Assembly (NCBI GenBank): GCA_023653785.1
Contig: JAMKCH010005416.1
Location: forward strand, 54,561-118,560
Origin: Ophioderma brevispina
Lineage: Eukaryota > Echinodermata > Ophiuroidea > Amphilepidida > Ophiodermatidae
DNA: 64,000 nt
Direction: 5' to 3'
A program made the position numbers and the translations under genes. Each line of letters opens with the position of its first letter. The first letter of the stretch is position 1. A model generated the notes under the pieces. The model was not told the DNA's origin. It saw only the letters and a program-made list of their open reading frames with translations, and ran no database searches. Positions 1 through 10,515 of the stretch are shown one piece after another.

Positions 1-1500
1 CAACTACAAATACCACCCTCTAAAGGGCATGAAGAGACCACCAAAGCCGACCAATGCATTCAACACTAAACCACCCAGTCTGTCAGAGTGACGCGTGACG
101 GCTATCTTCAGAAAAGAAGAAATGCCAGTGCTCCAGGCACCAATCGCATCCCATACCCGAGTGTGGAAGAAATGCCCTAGAACAACCCGGCTACTACATG
201 AAGTTATTTGCAATATATGGAGAACAGTCGCAATACCTGTGAGCTAGAGAACGGGAGAAACCATCCTTATATCCAAAGAAGAGAACACTAGTTCTCCTGC
301 TTTAGGCGCATCACACTGAAGAATTCTAGTGGTAACCTCGGAATGGGTATTCTCGCTCAAAGATCCATCAAGTAAAAAGACGAAAGTCAGATGGAATGGT
401 ATAAAAGAATTAGACGAGAAAGAACGGCATCTAGTTCTAAATGAAATGGCTAGAGGTCAGACGGATAGAGCCGGTCTTGGGTACAAAAAGAACCAAAAGC
501 TGATCAAAGACATGAGTCATCAAGAACAAAGGAAATGCCTCACCGGACTAATAAAAGATGTAGATGAGGAAGGCATGTTGTGCTACCTTTACAGATGTGC
601 GAAACAAGGGTAGTGGTTGAACTGGGAGTCTGTCATGCAGGTCGACACCTCCTGGAAGAAACTTTTGTAAGTCTGGACGCCAGAACTGCTGTCTTTCCAC
701 ATCAATGCAATTCATGATCACTTCCATCCCCTGCCAATCTGAAGCTGTGGGGCAATTGGACTCTGCCAATTATGTCATCATCGGCATTGTACACTGTTCC
801 ACATCCTCAATGGTTGTAGCTACTCATTACAAAGCGGAAGATACAACTGGCGCCATGACCAAACACTGAAAGCAATCACTACAGGTCTGGCACCGTACGT
901 CGTAGAGGCAAATAAGAAAAAAACCATCGCACCTGAGAATCTGAACTCCATCTCTACAATAGCCTTTCGCACAGCTGATGGTACAACCTATCGAAATTCA
1001 GTCTTACCAATGCCTAAGACAGAGCCAACCAACATTCTGAAGAAGGCCAAACACTGGATATTCCCGATGGATGAGGAACACAAACAAATAGTGTTCCCTT
1101 CAGAAATCACCGAGACAGCTAAGAGACCAGATATCACCATCTTTTCTACCAAAACAAAAACAGTGATCATCATAGAGCTGACGGTCCCTATGGAGAACCT
1201 ATCCAACGCATATGCAAGAAAGAAGTGCAAATACCAAGATCTATTGGCTGACTGTGAAATCAGAGGATGGTCTACATACTACTTTTGAATAGAAGTAGGA
1301 AGCAGAGGTTTCTGCAATATATCAGTCAACAAATGCCTGACATTCTTGGGCATTCCTAAAGGAAAGAGGAAGGCTATAACCCATACAGCAGCCAAAAATT
1401 GCACTCAGAGCGAGCTATGTCATCTGGCTCAGCAGAAGCTCAAAGGTATTCGGACAGACGGAGCTTCAAGCAACTCTAGCAATATGCTCTGAGGGAAGTG
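1..1500 (+). pseudogene. Degraded non-LTR retrotransposon with R2-like zinc knuckle and restriction-like endonuclease
   Basis: A broken ORF2 in several frames. Positions 150-300 give SHTRVWKKCPRTTRLL and, after a stop, an ISKEEN motif, which resemble the N-terminal part of an RT. At 345-613 follows KTKVRWNGIKELDE...GQTDRAGLGYKK. At 721-759 comes LPSPANLKLWGNW. After a frameshift, a frame open from 743 to 1287 holds a zinc knuckle C-x2-C-x8-H-x4-C (from 764), then GRYNWRHDQTL. From about 1113 it reads TAKRPDITIF...VIIIELTVPMEN...RKKCKYQDL, a PD-(D/E)XK-like core as in restriction-like endonucleases. A stop at 1288 is followed in the same frame by EVGSRGFCNIS and further tail to about 1490. The RT catalytic core, several hundred residues in this family, is missing between about 290 and 340. 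Assignment to the R2/R4/Hero-type clade is inference; the knuckle and RPD...ELTVP motifs are seen directly. The copy is dead. Confidence 0.75.
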
Positions 1501-1840
1501 GAATGGTTGAACGCTCACAAAACCAGGTTTAACCCACCAAAGTCTGGTCCAGCTCGACCTCAGAACACACTATCTCCGGGACTAATATAGACAAAGAGAT
1601 ACTGGATAAGGTGAATTTTCCCTACTAAGGCACCTTAACAGAGGGAGATATATCAGGAGTGCTTATCTTAAAAACGGATAAAACTAGGCTCCGAAAGTGA
1701 CAGCGCTGGTGTTCTACCAATAAACTATTCCTCTAATTTGCATAATTCAAGAAAATGCAAGGCTTGTATACAAGTTACCTGGAGTTCCGTAAGGTGTAAC
1801 TTGGTGGAAGGAAGCGGTTTGAAGATTAGATATTGGGCAT
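1501..1840. other. Non-coding stretch, nothing recognised
   Basis: No exon, repeat or RNA gene stands out between the end of the R2-like fragment and the AT-rich tandem array. Confidence 0.5.
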
Positions 1841-2710
1841 ATTTCGGGCAAATTACATATGCAAATGAGCTAATTAATATGCAAAAATCGGCGTAATCGC
1901 TATATTTTTGAAACGGTACATTGGATATGCAAAATTCCTTCACTGCATGAGAGACTATCATGGTGCGCATCTTCTTTGACATTTGATAGTGTGTGATATA
2001 TGCGGCTCAGGTATGCAAATGAGCTAATTAAATATGCATAATTGCTGTATCGCTAAAACGGTACATGATATACAAAATTCCTTCGCTATGTGAAAGACTA
2101 CTCTGCCATACATCTTTTGTGTCAATCGTAATTGGGTCAAAGTGCTTGTGGGTCAATTAAAGGGGCATTTTTGATGCAATTGATCTAATTAAGTATGCGT
2201 AATTACTGTATCACTGAAACAGTACATCAGATATACAGAATTCCTTCACTACATGAAAGACTATTCTGCCATACATCTTTTGTGTGAATCGCAATTGCGT
2301 TATTAAAGGGGCATTTTTGATGCAATTGATCTAATCAAATATGCATAATTGCTGAAACGGTACATTGCATATGCAAAATTCCTGTGCTACATGGAAGAAT
2401 AATATGCCATACATCTTTGTGTGAATCATAATTGAGTCAAAGTGCATGTGGGCCAATAAGCGAGTTCGATAATTCAGGCACTACTGTGCTACAATAAGCA
2501 ACAACAATGTTCATATCCCGATGGACTTCCGTGTCCCATCCCAGAATCCTTGAATTTTATTGTGCTGAGAGGGTTTCACGGAGGTCAATCGGGATAGGAA
2601 CAACAATAGTTCTGAATTATCGAAATCAAGTATTAAAGGGGATTCTTGATGCAGTTGGTCTAATTAAATATGCATAATTGCTGATCGTTTGAAACGGTAC
2701 ATGGATATGA
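1840..2710. repeat. Diverged AT-rich tandem repeat, unit about 140-165 bp
   Basis: The block 'AAACGGTACAT..GATATGCAAAATTCCTTCACT..ATG' followed by 'GCCATACATCTTTTGTGTGAATC' recurs from about 1913, 2053, 2216, 2353 and (partly) 2690. Units carry AATATGCATAATT and, in the first two, ATGCAAATGAGCTAATTA. The last interval is long because a small inverted-repeat element is inserted at 2465-2628. The array ends at the G-rich tract. Confidence 0.8.
2465..2628. mobile_element. Small inverted-repeat element (MITE-like) inserted in the tandem array
   Basis: Left end TTCGATAATTCAG and right end CTGAATTATCGAA are perfect inverted complements. Further inside, CATATCCCGATGGACTTCCGTG on the left pairs with the complement of CACGGAGGTCAATCGGGATAGG on the right. 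The left arm carries an extra stretch of about 20 bp. No coding capacity. It interrupts the 140-165 bp array, so it is younger than the array. Confidence 0.75.
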
Positions 2711-3010
2711 AGGGGAGGGGTGGGTGTCGAGTCGGTCCGGGGTGGGGTGGGGGGGAGGGGTGTAGTGGTAGGGAGTTAAGGGGGGGGGGATAGGGGGAGG
2801 GGTTGAAGGGTGCTAGGGGAGGGGGCGGGGGGTTGTCTGGGGGTGGGGGGGGGGGGGGGGCGTCTCGGGGAGGGGTAGGATGGATAGTGTTTGGGGGGGT
2901 GGGTGTCGGGGAGGGCGACAGGCAGGGTTTGTCGTGGAGGGGACGGGCGGTTGTGGGGGCGAGTGGAAGGGTGGGGTGTCGGGGGAGGGATGGGTGGGGT
3001 TCATATTGTG
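2704..3010 (+). repeat. G-rich low-complexity tract with G-quadruplex potential
   Basis: About 300 bp made almost wholly of G with interspersed T and A, including an uninterrupted G run near 2846-2860. Many runs of four or more G allow G-quadruplexes on the + strand. Long open frames here (proline-rich on the other strand, glycine-rich on this one) are products of composition and not genes. Confidence 0.9.
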
Positions 3011-3018
3011 GATTGATA

Positions 3019-4106
3019 CCGTGTGTCCAAAAAAAACGCAACACTTAGTGGCAGTTTGGAACAAAAAAAAAAAGCATGTGACTACTTATTCTTTGTTGTA
3101 AGGAGTTGGACTTAGCTAATGTCCCTGTAGTTCATAAAGGTAAGAACCTAATATTTTAAGATATGACCCCAGTAATCAAGTAACCTGCAGTACCCATTTA
3201 ACCAAATTGCGGCGCTAATAAACTACCAAATACGGCAATGAACGTTTTGCGGCCCAGAACCACCAATATTAATCTAAATAAGTCCAACCATCATTTCTTT
3301 TCTTTTTAAAGACCAGGCTATGCACACTCATACTTAAAATATGATGTTGCCATGGTAAGAACAAGATTACTAAACAGCATTTAACACAATTAAAGATTGG
3401 AATTAGGAATGTATGATCAACCAAACTATCGTAGTGTCAAAGTAGGACAGCATTGGATAGAGTAATTTTTCATCAGGTTGTGATGGCATGCACACCAAAA
3501 GAGTTATTTAAACCCGAAATTAAGGACCGAATTGAATATACTGATATTGCTTATTGAGTTTTGTGTGTTGAAAAACCTATGTTACTTTCATAAAGTCGAG
3601 AATGTAAAACATTATTTCCAGTTAACAAGCTAGTTGCAGCCAAACCGGCATTTACCATTGATGTAAGTGGAATTTGTCTATGAATTAGTCATAGTTTTAT
3701 TATAGTCTTGAAAAGTATTTATCACCAATTAAATTAATGTTTTATCATTGTCAGTTAAGTAATAATTATTTGGTAAGTGCAGTTATTTGACCCAGAAGAA
3801 GTCGTTCTGCAAGAAATTGACGCAACTAAATGTTGATTGCACTCAATATGTATTGGGCCATTTCTGTTCTTCACTTGCCAGTGTTGGGTTACCAGCTCCC
3901 CATTCTGTAAAATGGGTCCTGCAGGTTACTTGATTTTTGGGGCAATCTTTAAAAAAAAGATTGACTCTATCACTATGATTTTTTCAGGGAGTTTTGTTAG
4001 CTAATAGTGCTATATTACATTACTATAAAGACAAGTAATCATGTGTTTTTGTTCAAAAACTTATTGCGGCTGACATCATGTGTTGCGGTTTTTTTGGGAC
4101 ACACTG
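3019..4106. mobile_element. DNA-transposon-like element with long diverged terminal inverted repeats
   Basis: The left end reads GTGTGTCC, an A run, then CGCAACAC. The right end reads GTGTTGCGG, a T run, then GGACACAC. Similarity continues inward: GGAACA..AAAGCATGTGACTACTT on the left matches the complement of AAGTAATCATGTGTTTTTGTTC on the right. About 1.09 kb, with no transposase frame, so non-autonomous. The ends look like Tc1/mariner-type termini, but that is inference. The right end nearly abuts the next fold-back element. Confidence 0.7.
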
Positions 4107-4112
4107 GACATT

Positions 4113-4975
4113 AGGTGGAGGCATTGGGCAATTCGTGACCGTGGAGAGCAGAGCAATCATTTCTCAGTCGATTTGTCTTGAAGGTTAATGAACAATTAGC
4201 GGGGGTGCCCCTCGCGAAAGTGTGGGCGGAATCCAGGAAGGGGGGGGAATTCATAATAAAGGGGTCAAAAACGAAAAATGCTTGGACTTGACTTGTAAGA
4301 AGGTACCAAAGTGTTTCTTGTTACCAGGATTAAAAAAAAGGTATAGTTATGTAAACACCTCATGGTTAGGCGATATAAACAAAAAACGTCCAAAATAGCA
4401 AAGGTCATCACCGAAGGTTAAATCTTAAATATGCTCCGATTTCTTCAAAAATGGGCTAAAATTGTTAATCTTCCTCAAGGATACAAAAAACATTTGAACC
4501 GTCTCTAACATATTTCGGAGATCAATAGAGGTCAAGGGGTTGACCTTGTTTGTCATTATCTCGATAAACAACTACAAATGAGAGGTCAACTACTTTGTTG
4601 CAATCCTGTGGAAAAGGTTTAACAATTTGAGACCATTTTTAAAGAAAGAAATCGGGGCAATATTACGGATTAACCTTTGTGATGACCTTTGAAATGTGGC
4701 GAATTTTGTATTATAACTCTGTAAAAAACTATACCTTGTAGGTAGTACAAACTATACCTTTTTTAATCCTTGGAACAAGAGGAACATTTTGGTTACCTTT
4801 TTTACAACAATTCCAAGGCATTTCATTTGTGACCCTGTATTATGAATTTTCCCCACTCCTGGATCCCGCCCACACTTTCTCGAGGGGCACCCCCGATAAC
4901 TTTGTTCATTAACCTTATAGAAGGACAAAATCCACTGAGAAATGATGCTTGCTCTCACGGTCACGGAATTGCACA
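4113..4975. mobile_element. Fold-back element, shared-core family, copy 1
   Basis: Outer arms pair over about 130-150 bp. The left arm has GCAATTCGTGACCGTGG, TTAATGAACAATTAGC and GGGGGTGCCCCTCG; the right arm has the complements CGAGGGGCACCCCC, GTTCATTAACC and CACGGTCACGGAATTGC. Inside are GGATTAAAAAAAAGGTATAG at about 4329 and its complement ACTATACCTTTTTTAATCC at about 4751, plus AGGTCATC and CTCCGATTTCTTC motifs shared with copies 2-6. No protein frame. Confidence 0.8.
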
Positions 4976-5279
4976 AAAGGACCCCAAAATACATTGTAGT
5001 TGCATTTATCGCCAGTTTTGTGAGTGATCGCGACATTCGCCGGGACATATTTTACGCATCGCGTGAATACGAGTCGCCTTGTGGCATTCAAAATGACTAA
5101 AATCAGCAGGACACTCTTTCAAAATGGAAGCTTTGAGTCACATGATCAACAGGTCACTGATGACGTCGATTGAGAGTCCCTGACTTGCACTTGACCTGTG
5201 GAATTATGTACATTGTGTGTTTAATTGCTGGTCAATTAACTAAGATGTATGGGTTGTGTATTAACAAAATAGGCACTTT
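4976..5279. other. Non-coding stretch, nothing recognised
   Basis: Ordinary AT-rich sequence with no exon signal or repeat that I could match elsewhere in the window. Confidence 0.4.
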
Positions 5280-5575
5280 GAAATAACTCGGCCAAAAAGA
5301 AGAAATGTGTGTGGGTTATCTTTGGACCCAAGACATTTTTGATATTGACGAAAGGAACGGGTGAATTTAAACCTTAAAATTTATTGAAATCTGGGCATTT
5401 CGCCCTCGTTTTGAAAATGAGCGAAAAAAAGGTTTGGTACCATTATATAATACGTTTTGTAGAGTTCCATGACTCCACTTTGTAGGGGGTGTTACGACGT
5501 TTAGTGGACGCCAAGGTAAGAAAATACCCTTTAAACACACAAACAATGATGAGCCTTGTGCACAAGGGGATATTG
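5280..5575 (-). repeat. Dispersed repeat, related to 44870-45010 and 63700-63775
   Basis: Read on the - strand, TCATTTTCAAAACGAGGGCG, GGTTTAAATTCACCCGTTCC and GGTCCAAAGATAACCCAC match 44872-44990 on the + strand closely. The part at 5488-5545, read on the - strand, gives TTTAAAGGGTA...CCTTGGCGTCCAC..AACGTCGTAACAC and matches 63717-63772. The three loci thus share pieces of one interspersed repeat. Type unknown. Confidence 0.65.
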
Positions 5576-5934
5576 AATAATATAATAACACGATTTAATA
5601 TGATTTAATCAGATTGATTCTGTGATAGGTTTAGATTGAATGTCCTCAACACTTACACATTCAATATTACGCACTCCGTGTTTAAGATTTTAAAGTCAAG
5701 TCTGTCTTAAAAGTTCACCGAGATGTGACAACTTATGTACAGAATTAAAGAAGCGGTGCAATTCAACGATGATGTTCTCACAGCAGACTCCAAAAAGGAC
5801 AGCATGCAAATCATAAAACATCCACGGGAAATATTTAATCCCTGGAATCCTTTCAGGCTGAAGGAACACTGTCCAGCAGTCAAGACGACAGGGTGTCCCC
5901 TCGATGGCATAATAAAATAATCCAAGTGTTACCA

Positions 5935-6040
5935 CACTAACATTCTAAATATTCACTTTAGGACCATAAACTGGAATCTTTTTATTCCATTTCAAAAAAC
6001 TGAAGCTCTCTTGGCTTCAAAGATGACAGCAAACAAAATA
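5935..6040. repeat. Dispersed repeat, second copy at about 16015-16120
   Basis: TTTAGGACCATAAACTGGAA, then AAAAAACTGAAGCTCTCTTGG and GATGACAGCA, match 16041-16110 (ATTAGGACCACAAACTGGAA, AAAAAACTGAAGCTTTCTGG, GACGCCAGCA). Both lie in the same orientation. Family unknown. Confidence 0.6.
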
Positions 6041-6865
6041 TCTTCATTTTAAGACCCTGTTATATATAGATATACCACACTGGAGATCCACAACAAACTA
6101 CTGGCCAAGTTTTTAACTTGCCAACTCCTTATATAGTATTTCACAACTAGTATTTCCCAATACCTAAAATAGATATTACAACATCATCATGCATAAACAT
6201 AGCCTAACACTGTCCAATTTGATCTCACACAAATGGCATCTGCATTGCATCATCTTACATTAATGACATGTTTTGCAATCTGTTTTGCAACATAGAGCAG
6301 ATGGAAAAACCTAGACTAAATATATAGTACTAACTTAATCTCCGACTTGTAAACAACACATGGGGTTGATTTCACAAAGATTTCAACCCTTCATAACCCA
6401 TCGGGAAGCAACGCATCGTAAGTTACTGTTAGAAATCCCTATTACTTTATAGTAAGTTAAATAGTAAGATGTTAAATGGGAAAAGAATTTGAGTCTATGA
6501 AGCAATTTCAACTGCTTTTCAGGAGGCTCAAGCCTTTACAATTTTGAAAGCTGCACATTAGCGTGCACTGCCTATTTCAAAATAGCCGCCATGAGAACAC
6601 CACCTTCAAGGTGATAAATGGGAAAATCACAATTTGGGTGCAACGAACCGAAAATCTGGTGTTGTCAGTGCATGAACTATTATTAATATTTGGTACGTCA
6701 CATCAATGTTTTAGTGAAGGTTACATTTAGATATGGGCTGAGATTAGGACTCAAGACTACTGCTAAAATTTTTTCATTTTTTTGAAGATGAAAATTAAAC
6801 CACATAAGAAACTATATTTTTTTCATGCCATTGTGTCCCTTTTAGGCTGCACCTAACATATGTTA
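6041..6865. other. Non-coding stretch, nothing recognised
   Basis: AT-rich. No exon, RNA gene or repeat could be supported. Confidence 0.4.
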
Positions 6866-8075
6866 GTAGGGTTATGAGAATCTTGTTCTTAAAGTTTGGG
6901 GAAGAAGGTTTGAAGATGATTTTCTATAGTTTGAAGGGTGCGGAATCAACATTTTTGGGTTCAACCTCTGGGTAAATGTGGGGAACGTTGTAGAATAAGG
7001 GAGTAAAATTAGTACAGGGGTAAATTTGAAATCAAATCAAATTGTGTTTAAATGTACACCAATGTATTTGTCTCATTATATGGGTTAAAATGGAATAGTT
7101 TCTAGGTTCCGCAATCCGACCTTTAGCCTTGATAAGATTCAAGGTCATCCTGGGGTAAACCTTACCCAGTGCTCCGATTTTGTTGAAACTGGTGTAAAAT
7201 TGTTTGTCTTGCCTTAATTTACAAGTTTGGCATTTGGTTTCGTAATTAGTGGACAAAATGTAACAAGGGTCTACATGGTCTATGGGGTCACCAAAACTTG
7301 ACCTCAAAATTGTATACAGAGCTGTCACCCAAAGAATTAAAATGGATTTTCTGCTTCAGTATGACCATAGCAATAATTTGACAACAGTTTCAACAAAATA
7401 TGAGCATTGGGTATTTTTTGCTCCTGGATGACCTTGAACCTTATCAAGGCTGTAGCCATGTAAAATAAGGTCGGAACCTGGGTAAGGTTTACCGCAGGAT
7501 GACCTTGAACCTTATCAAGGCTGTAGCCATGTAACATAAGGTCGGAGCCTGGGTAAGGCTTACCCCAGAATGACCTTGAACCTTATCAAGGCTGTAGCCA
7601 TGTAACATAAGGTCGGAGCCTGGGTAAGGCTTACCCCAGAATGACCTTGAACCTTATCAAGGCTGTAGCCATGTAACATAAGGTCGGAGCCTGGGTAAGG
7701 CTTACCCCAGAATGACCTTGAACCTTATCAAGGCTGTAGCCATGTAACATAAGGTCGGAGCCTGGGTAAGGCTTACCCCAGAATGACCTTGAACCTTATC
7801 AGGGCTGTACCTGTTTAATTAACGGTCAGAACCTAAACAAACTATACCATTTTTAATCCTTATAATGGGACAAATGCATTGGTGTACATATAAACACAGT
7901 TTTACTTGATTTAAAATTGACCGCTATACAATTTTCCCCCTTATTTAACAAAGTTTCACACATTTCCCAGATGTTGGACCCAAAAATTCTGATTCACCAC
8001 CTTTCATACTATCGAAAAAACATCTTCAAAGCTGCTTCCCCAAATTTCGAGAATATGATTCTCATAACCCTCCTA
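6866..8075. mobile_element. Fold-back element, shared-core family, copy 2, with internal array
   Basis: The left arm starts AGGGTTATGAGAATC, then AAGTTTGGGGAAGAAGG and TTTGAAGATG. The right arm ends with the complements CATCTTCAAAGC, CTTCCCCAAATTTCGAGAA and GATTCTCATAACCCT. Arms pair for over 200 bp. The inner core has GATTCAAGGTCATCCTGGGG and GCTCCGATTTTGTTGAAAC. The element closely resembles copy 6 at 62815-63702 but is longer because of a tandem array at 7430-7800. No protein frame. Confidence 0.85.
7430..7800. repeat. 71-bp tandem repeat, about five copies
   Basis: GACCTTGAACCTTATCAAGG recurs at 7430, 7501, 7572, 7643, 7714 and 7785, an exact 71-bp period with very few differences. Each unit is GACCTTGAACC...GCTGTAGCCATG...AGGTCGGAGCCTGGGTAAGG...TACCCCAGAAT. 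It is nearly its own inverted complement. Copy 6 of the host element has the unit only once, so the array arose inside this copy. Confidence 0.95.
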
Positions 8076-9105
8076 TGTTTGTTAAAAGTGTTCGGTTATG
8101 TTATGCTTTCTCCCTTGATGTCATCGGGAGCACTGAAGGATTCCAGTCAATCTTCAACTCATCACTGGAGATAGTTCTTTTAAAGAGTTTATTACATATA
8201 TGATTAGCTGTTAATCCAATTATATCATTACATCATATTTCATCATATAGGCCTCGTTCTAAAGTTTCAAATCGGTATTAATTTTTACTCTGGTTTGCCA
8301 CCTACTCCGGTAACCATGCTTGGCCTGTGAATGACGTTTTGTTAAAACAAACTCAAAAATTAACGTACATTAATAAACCTTTTGGAAGACGCGTCGGCTG
8401 GGTACCAGGAGGATCCAGGAATCAGGGGCGAGAAAGATGCCACACTCTAGAAGGTAATTCTGCCAAATTTTGCAAAATAAGCCAATTTTGAGCTTTTGAA
8501 CCAGTACGCCTTTCAGCCCCATCGGTATTTTGACGTTTTTCAAATCCTGGATCCGCCCCTGGCTGGTACATCCCAGAGGAAACATGTTCTCAGATTTTTT
8601 ATTTGGTTGCCATGGCGACCAGTAGCCGATCAATACCACATGAATAACTGAAAAATGGAGGGGAAATTGAAAAAATTGGAAGACATGGCGTTTTTAGAGC
8701 GTAGTGTTCTTAATATCTGTGCCAATTTTTTGAATTTTTTTTAAATGGCTATTTCGCAGTTTTGGTACTAATGAGATATAGGCCATTGAAAGATGCTCGT
8801 TGAAGGCCTTTACATGAATGTGTAAGTTTTGTCATATTTTTATGTGGGGTTGAAAGGATGCCATTTAAAGGGTATTTTTATCTACATCCGAAATTTGGGG
8901 AACAACCTTTTCTCGAGGGATATCAAGGAACCAAAACAACAAGGCGGTTCTCGAACAAAAACAAAGTGTCGCCCTGGTTGAGTGAGCCCTTGCTTTATGA
9001 AGTTTAGCATTGATGATTACAAAGAGAACAAATGCACTGGAGGAAGTGATATGTTTTGTAGGTGGAAGAGCATTTCAAAAAGATAAAGCAAAAGATGCAA
9101 ATTAG
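8076..9105. other. Non-coding stretch with a weak inverted repeat near 8395-8575
   Basis: GGATCCAGGAATCAGGGGCG at about 8410 and CAAATCCTGGATCCGCCCCTGG at about 8540 are roughly inverted complements, suggesting a short decayed inverted-repeat element. Nothing else is recognised. Confidence 0.35.
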
Positions 9106-9109
9106 CTCC

Positions 9110-9690
9110 AGCAACCCATTACACATGATATTGTGGCACCTCACTCTATCATCCTAACAAGTTTTAAGTAAATCGTTGGTCATAGCGTTTAGCCAGCAGA
9201 GCAATTTAAAAAAGGTTACCAAATGTCTGAAAAATATGAAAATAAGCTAATTAAAATTAATGAATATGCAAATAATGCAGCCAAAAGCTCAACTGTGATT
9301 GTGGCACCTCACTCTATCCATCCTACCAAGTTTGAAGTAAATCGGGCATAGCATTGAGCCAGCAGAGCATTTTAAAAAAGGTTAACTGAAATGTCTGAAA
9401 AATATGAAAATAAGCTAATTAAAATTCATAAATATGCAAATAATGCAGCCAAAAGATACAAGTGGTATTGTGGTACCTCACTCTAACACCCTACCAAGTT
9501 TGAAGTAAATCGAGCAAAGCATTTAGCCAGCAGAGCTTTTCAAAAAAGGTTAACCGAGATGTCTGAAAAATATGCAAATAAGCTAATTAAAATTCACGAA
9601 TATGCAAATAATGCAGCCAAAAGTGACACATGATATTGCAGCACCTCACTCTATCCATCCTACCAAGTTTGGTATAAATTGTATTCATTG
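9110..9690. repeat. 168-bp tandem repeat, about 3.5 copies
   Basis: The block TTGTGGCACCTCACTCTA recurs at about 9131, 9299, 9468 and 9635 (variant), a period of 167-169 bp. Units include CCTACCAAGTTTGAAGTAAA, AGCCAGCAGAGC and ATATGCAAATAAGCTAATTA followed by TATGCAAATAATGCAGCC. No coding capacity. It shares the ATGCAAAT-n-AGCTAATTA motif with the array at 1840-2710. Confidence 0.9.
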
Positions 9691-9920
9691 AGGCCAATAC
9701 TCAAATTTATTTTTCAACTCATGGCGAAACCAATAAATTTGGCATTGGACGAATCTTGGATGTTTTGAGAATCTTGTGTCCTATATTACTATACACATTT
9801 CATTTTAAAAGTAGGTACAAGGAACCATAATTATAAGCTATAGAAGATGACGCATGGAATATGCAGACCAAATAAGTACCAATAGACACTGTGAAACACT
9901 GAGAAACAGCAAAAGCACGG

Positions 9921-10515
9921 AACCACCAAACACTGGGAACCACCAAACACTGGGAACCACCAAACACTGGGAACCACCAAACACTGGGAACCACCAAACA
10001 CTGGGAACCGCTAAACACTGGGACCGCCAAACACTGGGAACCACCAAACACTGGGAACCACAAACACTGGGAACCACCAAACTCTGGGAACCCCAGACAT
10101 GGAACCACCACAAAACACCAAAACCACCCAAAGCATGGAACCACCACACACTGGGAACCACCACACACTGGGAACCACCAAACACTGGGAACCACCAAAC
10201 ACTGGGAACCGCTAAACACTGGGACCGCCAAACACTGGGAACCGCTAAACACTGGGACTGCCAAACACTGGGAACTGCCAAACACTGGGAACCACTCAGA
10301 CATGGAATCACCTACTGCATGGAACCACCACACACTGGGAACCACCAAACACTGGGAACCACCAAACACTGGGAACTGCTAAACACTGGGACTGCCAAAC
10401 ACTGGGAACCTCCAAACACTGGGAACCACCAAACACTGGGAACCTCCAAACACTGGGAACTGCCAAACAATGGGAACCACCAGACATGGAATCACCTACT
10501 GTGAACAGCAAATAC
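9921..10515. repeat. 17-bp minisatellite, over 30 units
   Basis: The unit is AACCACCAAACACTGGG with variants (GCTAAACACTGGG, TGCCAAACACTGGG, CCTCCAAACACTGGG, ACATGGAATC). Some 16-bp units occur. Because neither strand of the unit contains a stop, several frames stay open for 150-216 codons on both strands. I regard these as artefacts. Confidence 0.95.

Noticed and set aside
2664..3101. Proline-rich and glycine-rich open frames
   Set aside because: Products of the G-rich low-complexity tract.
7430..7800. CRISPR array
   Set aside because: Direct tandem repeats with no unique spacers, in animal DNA.
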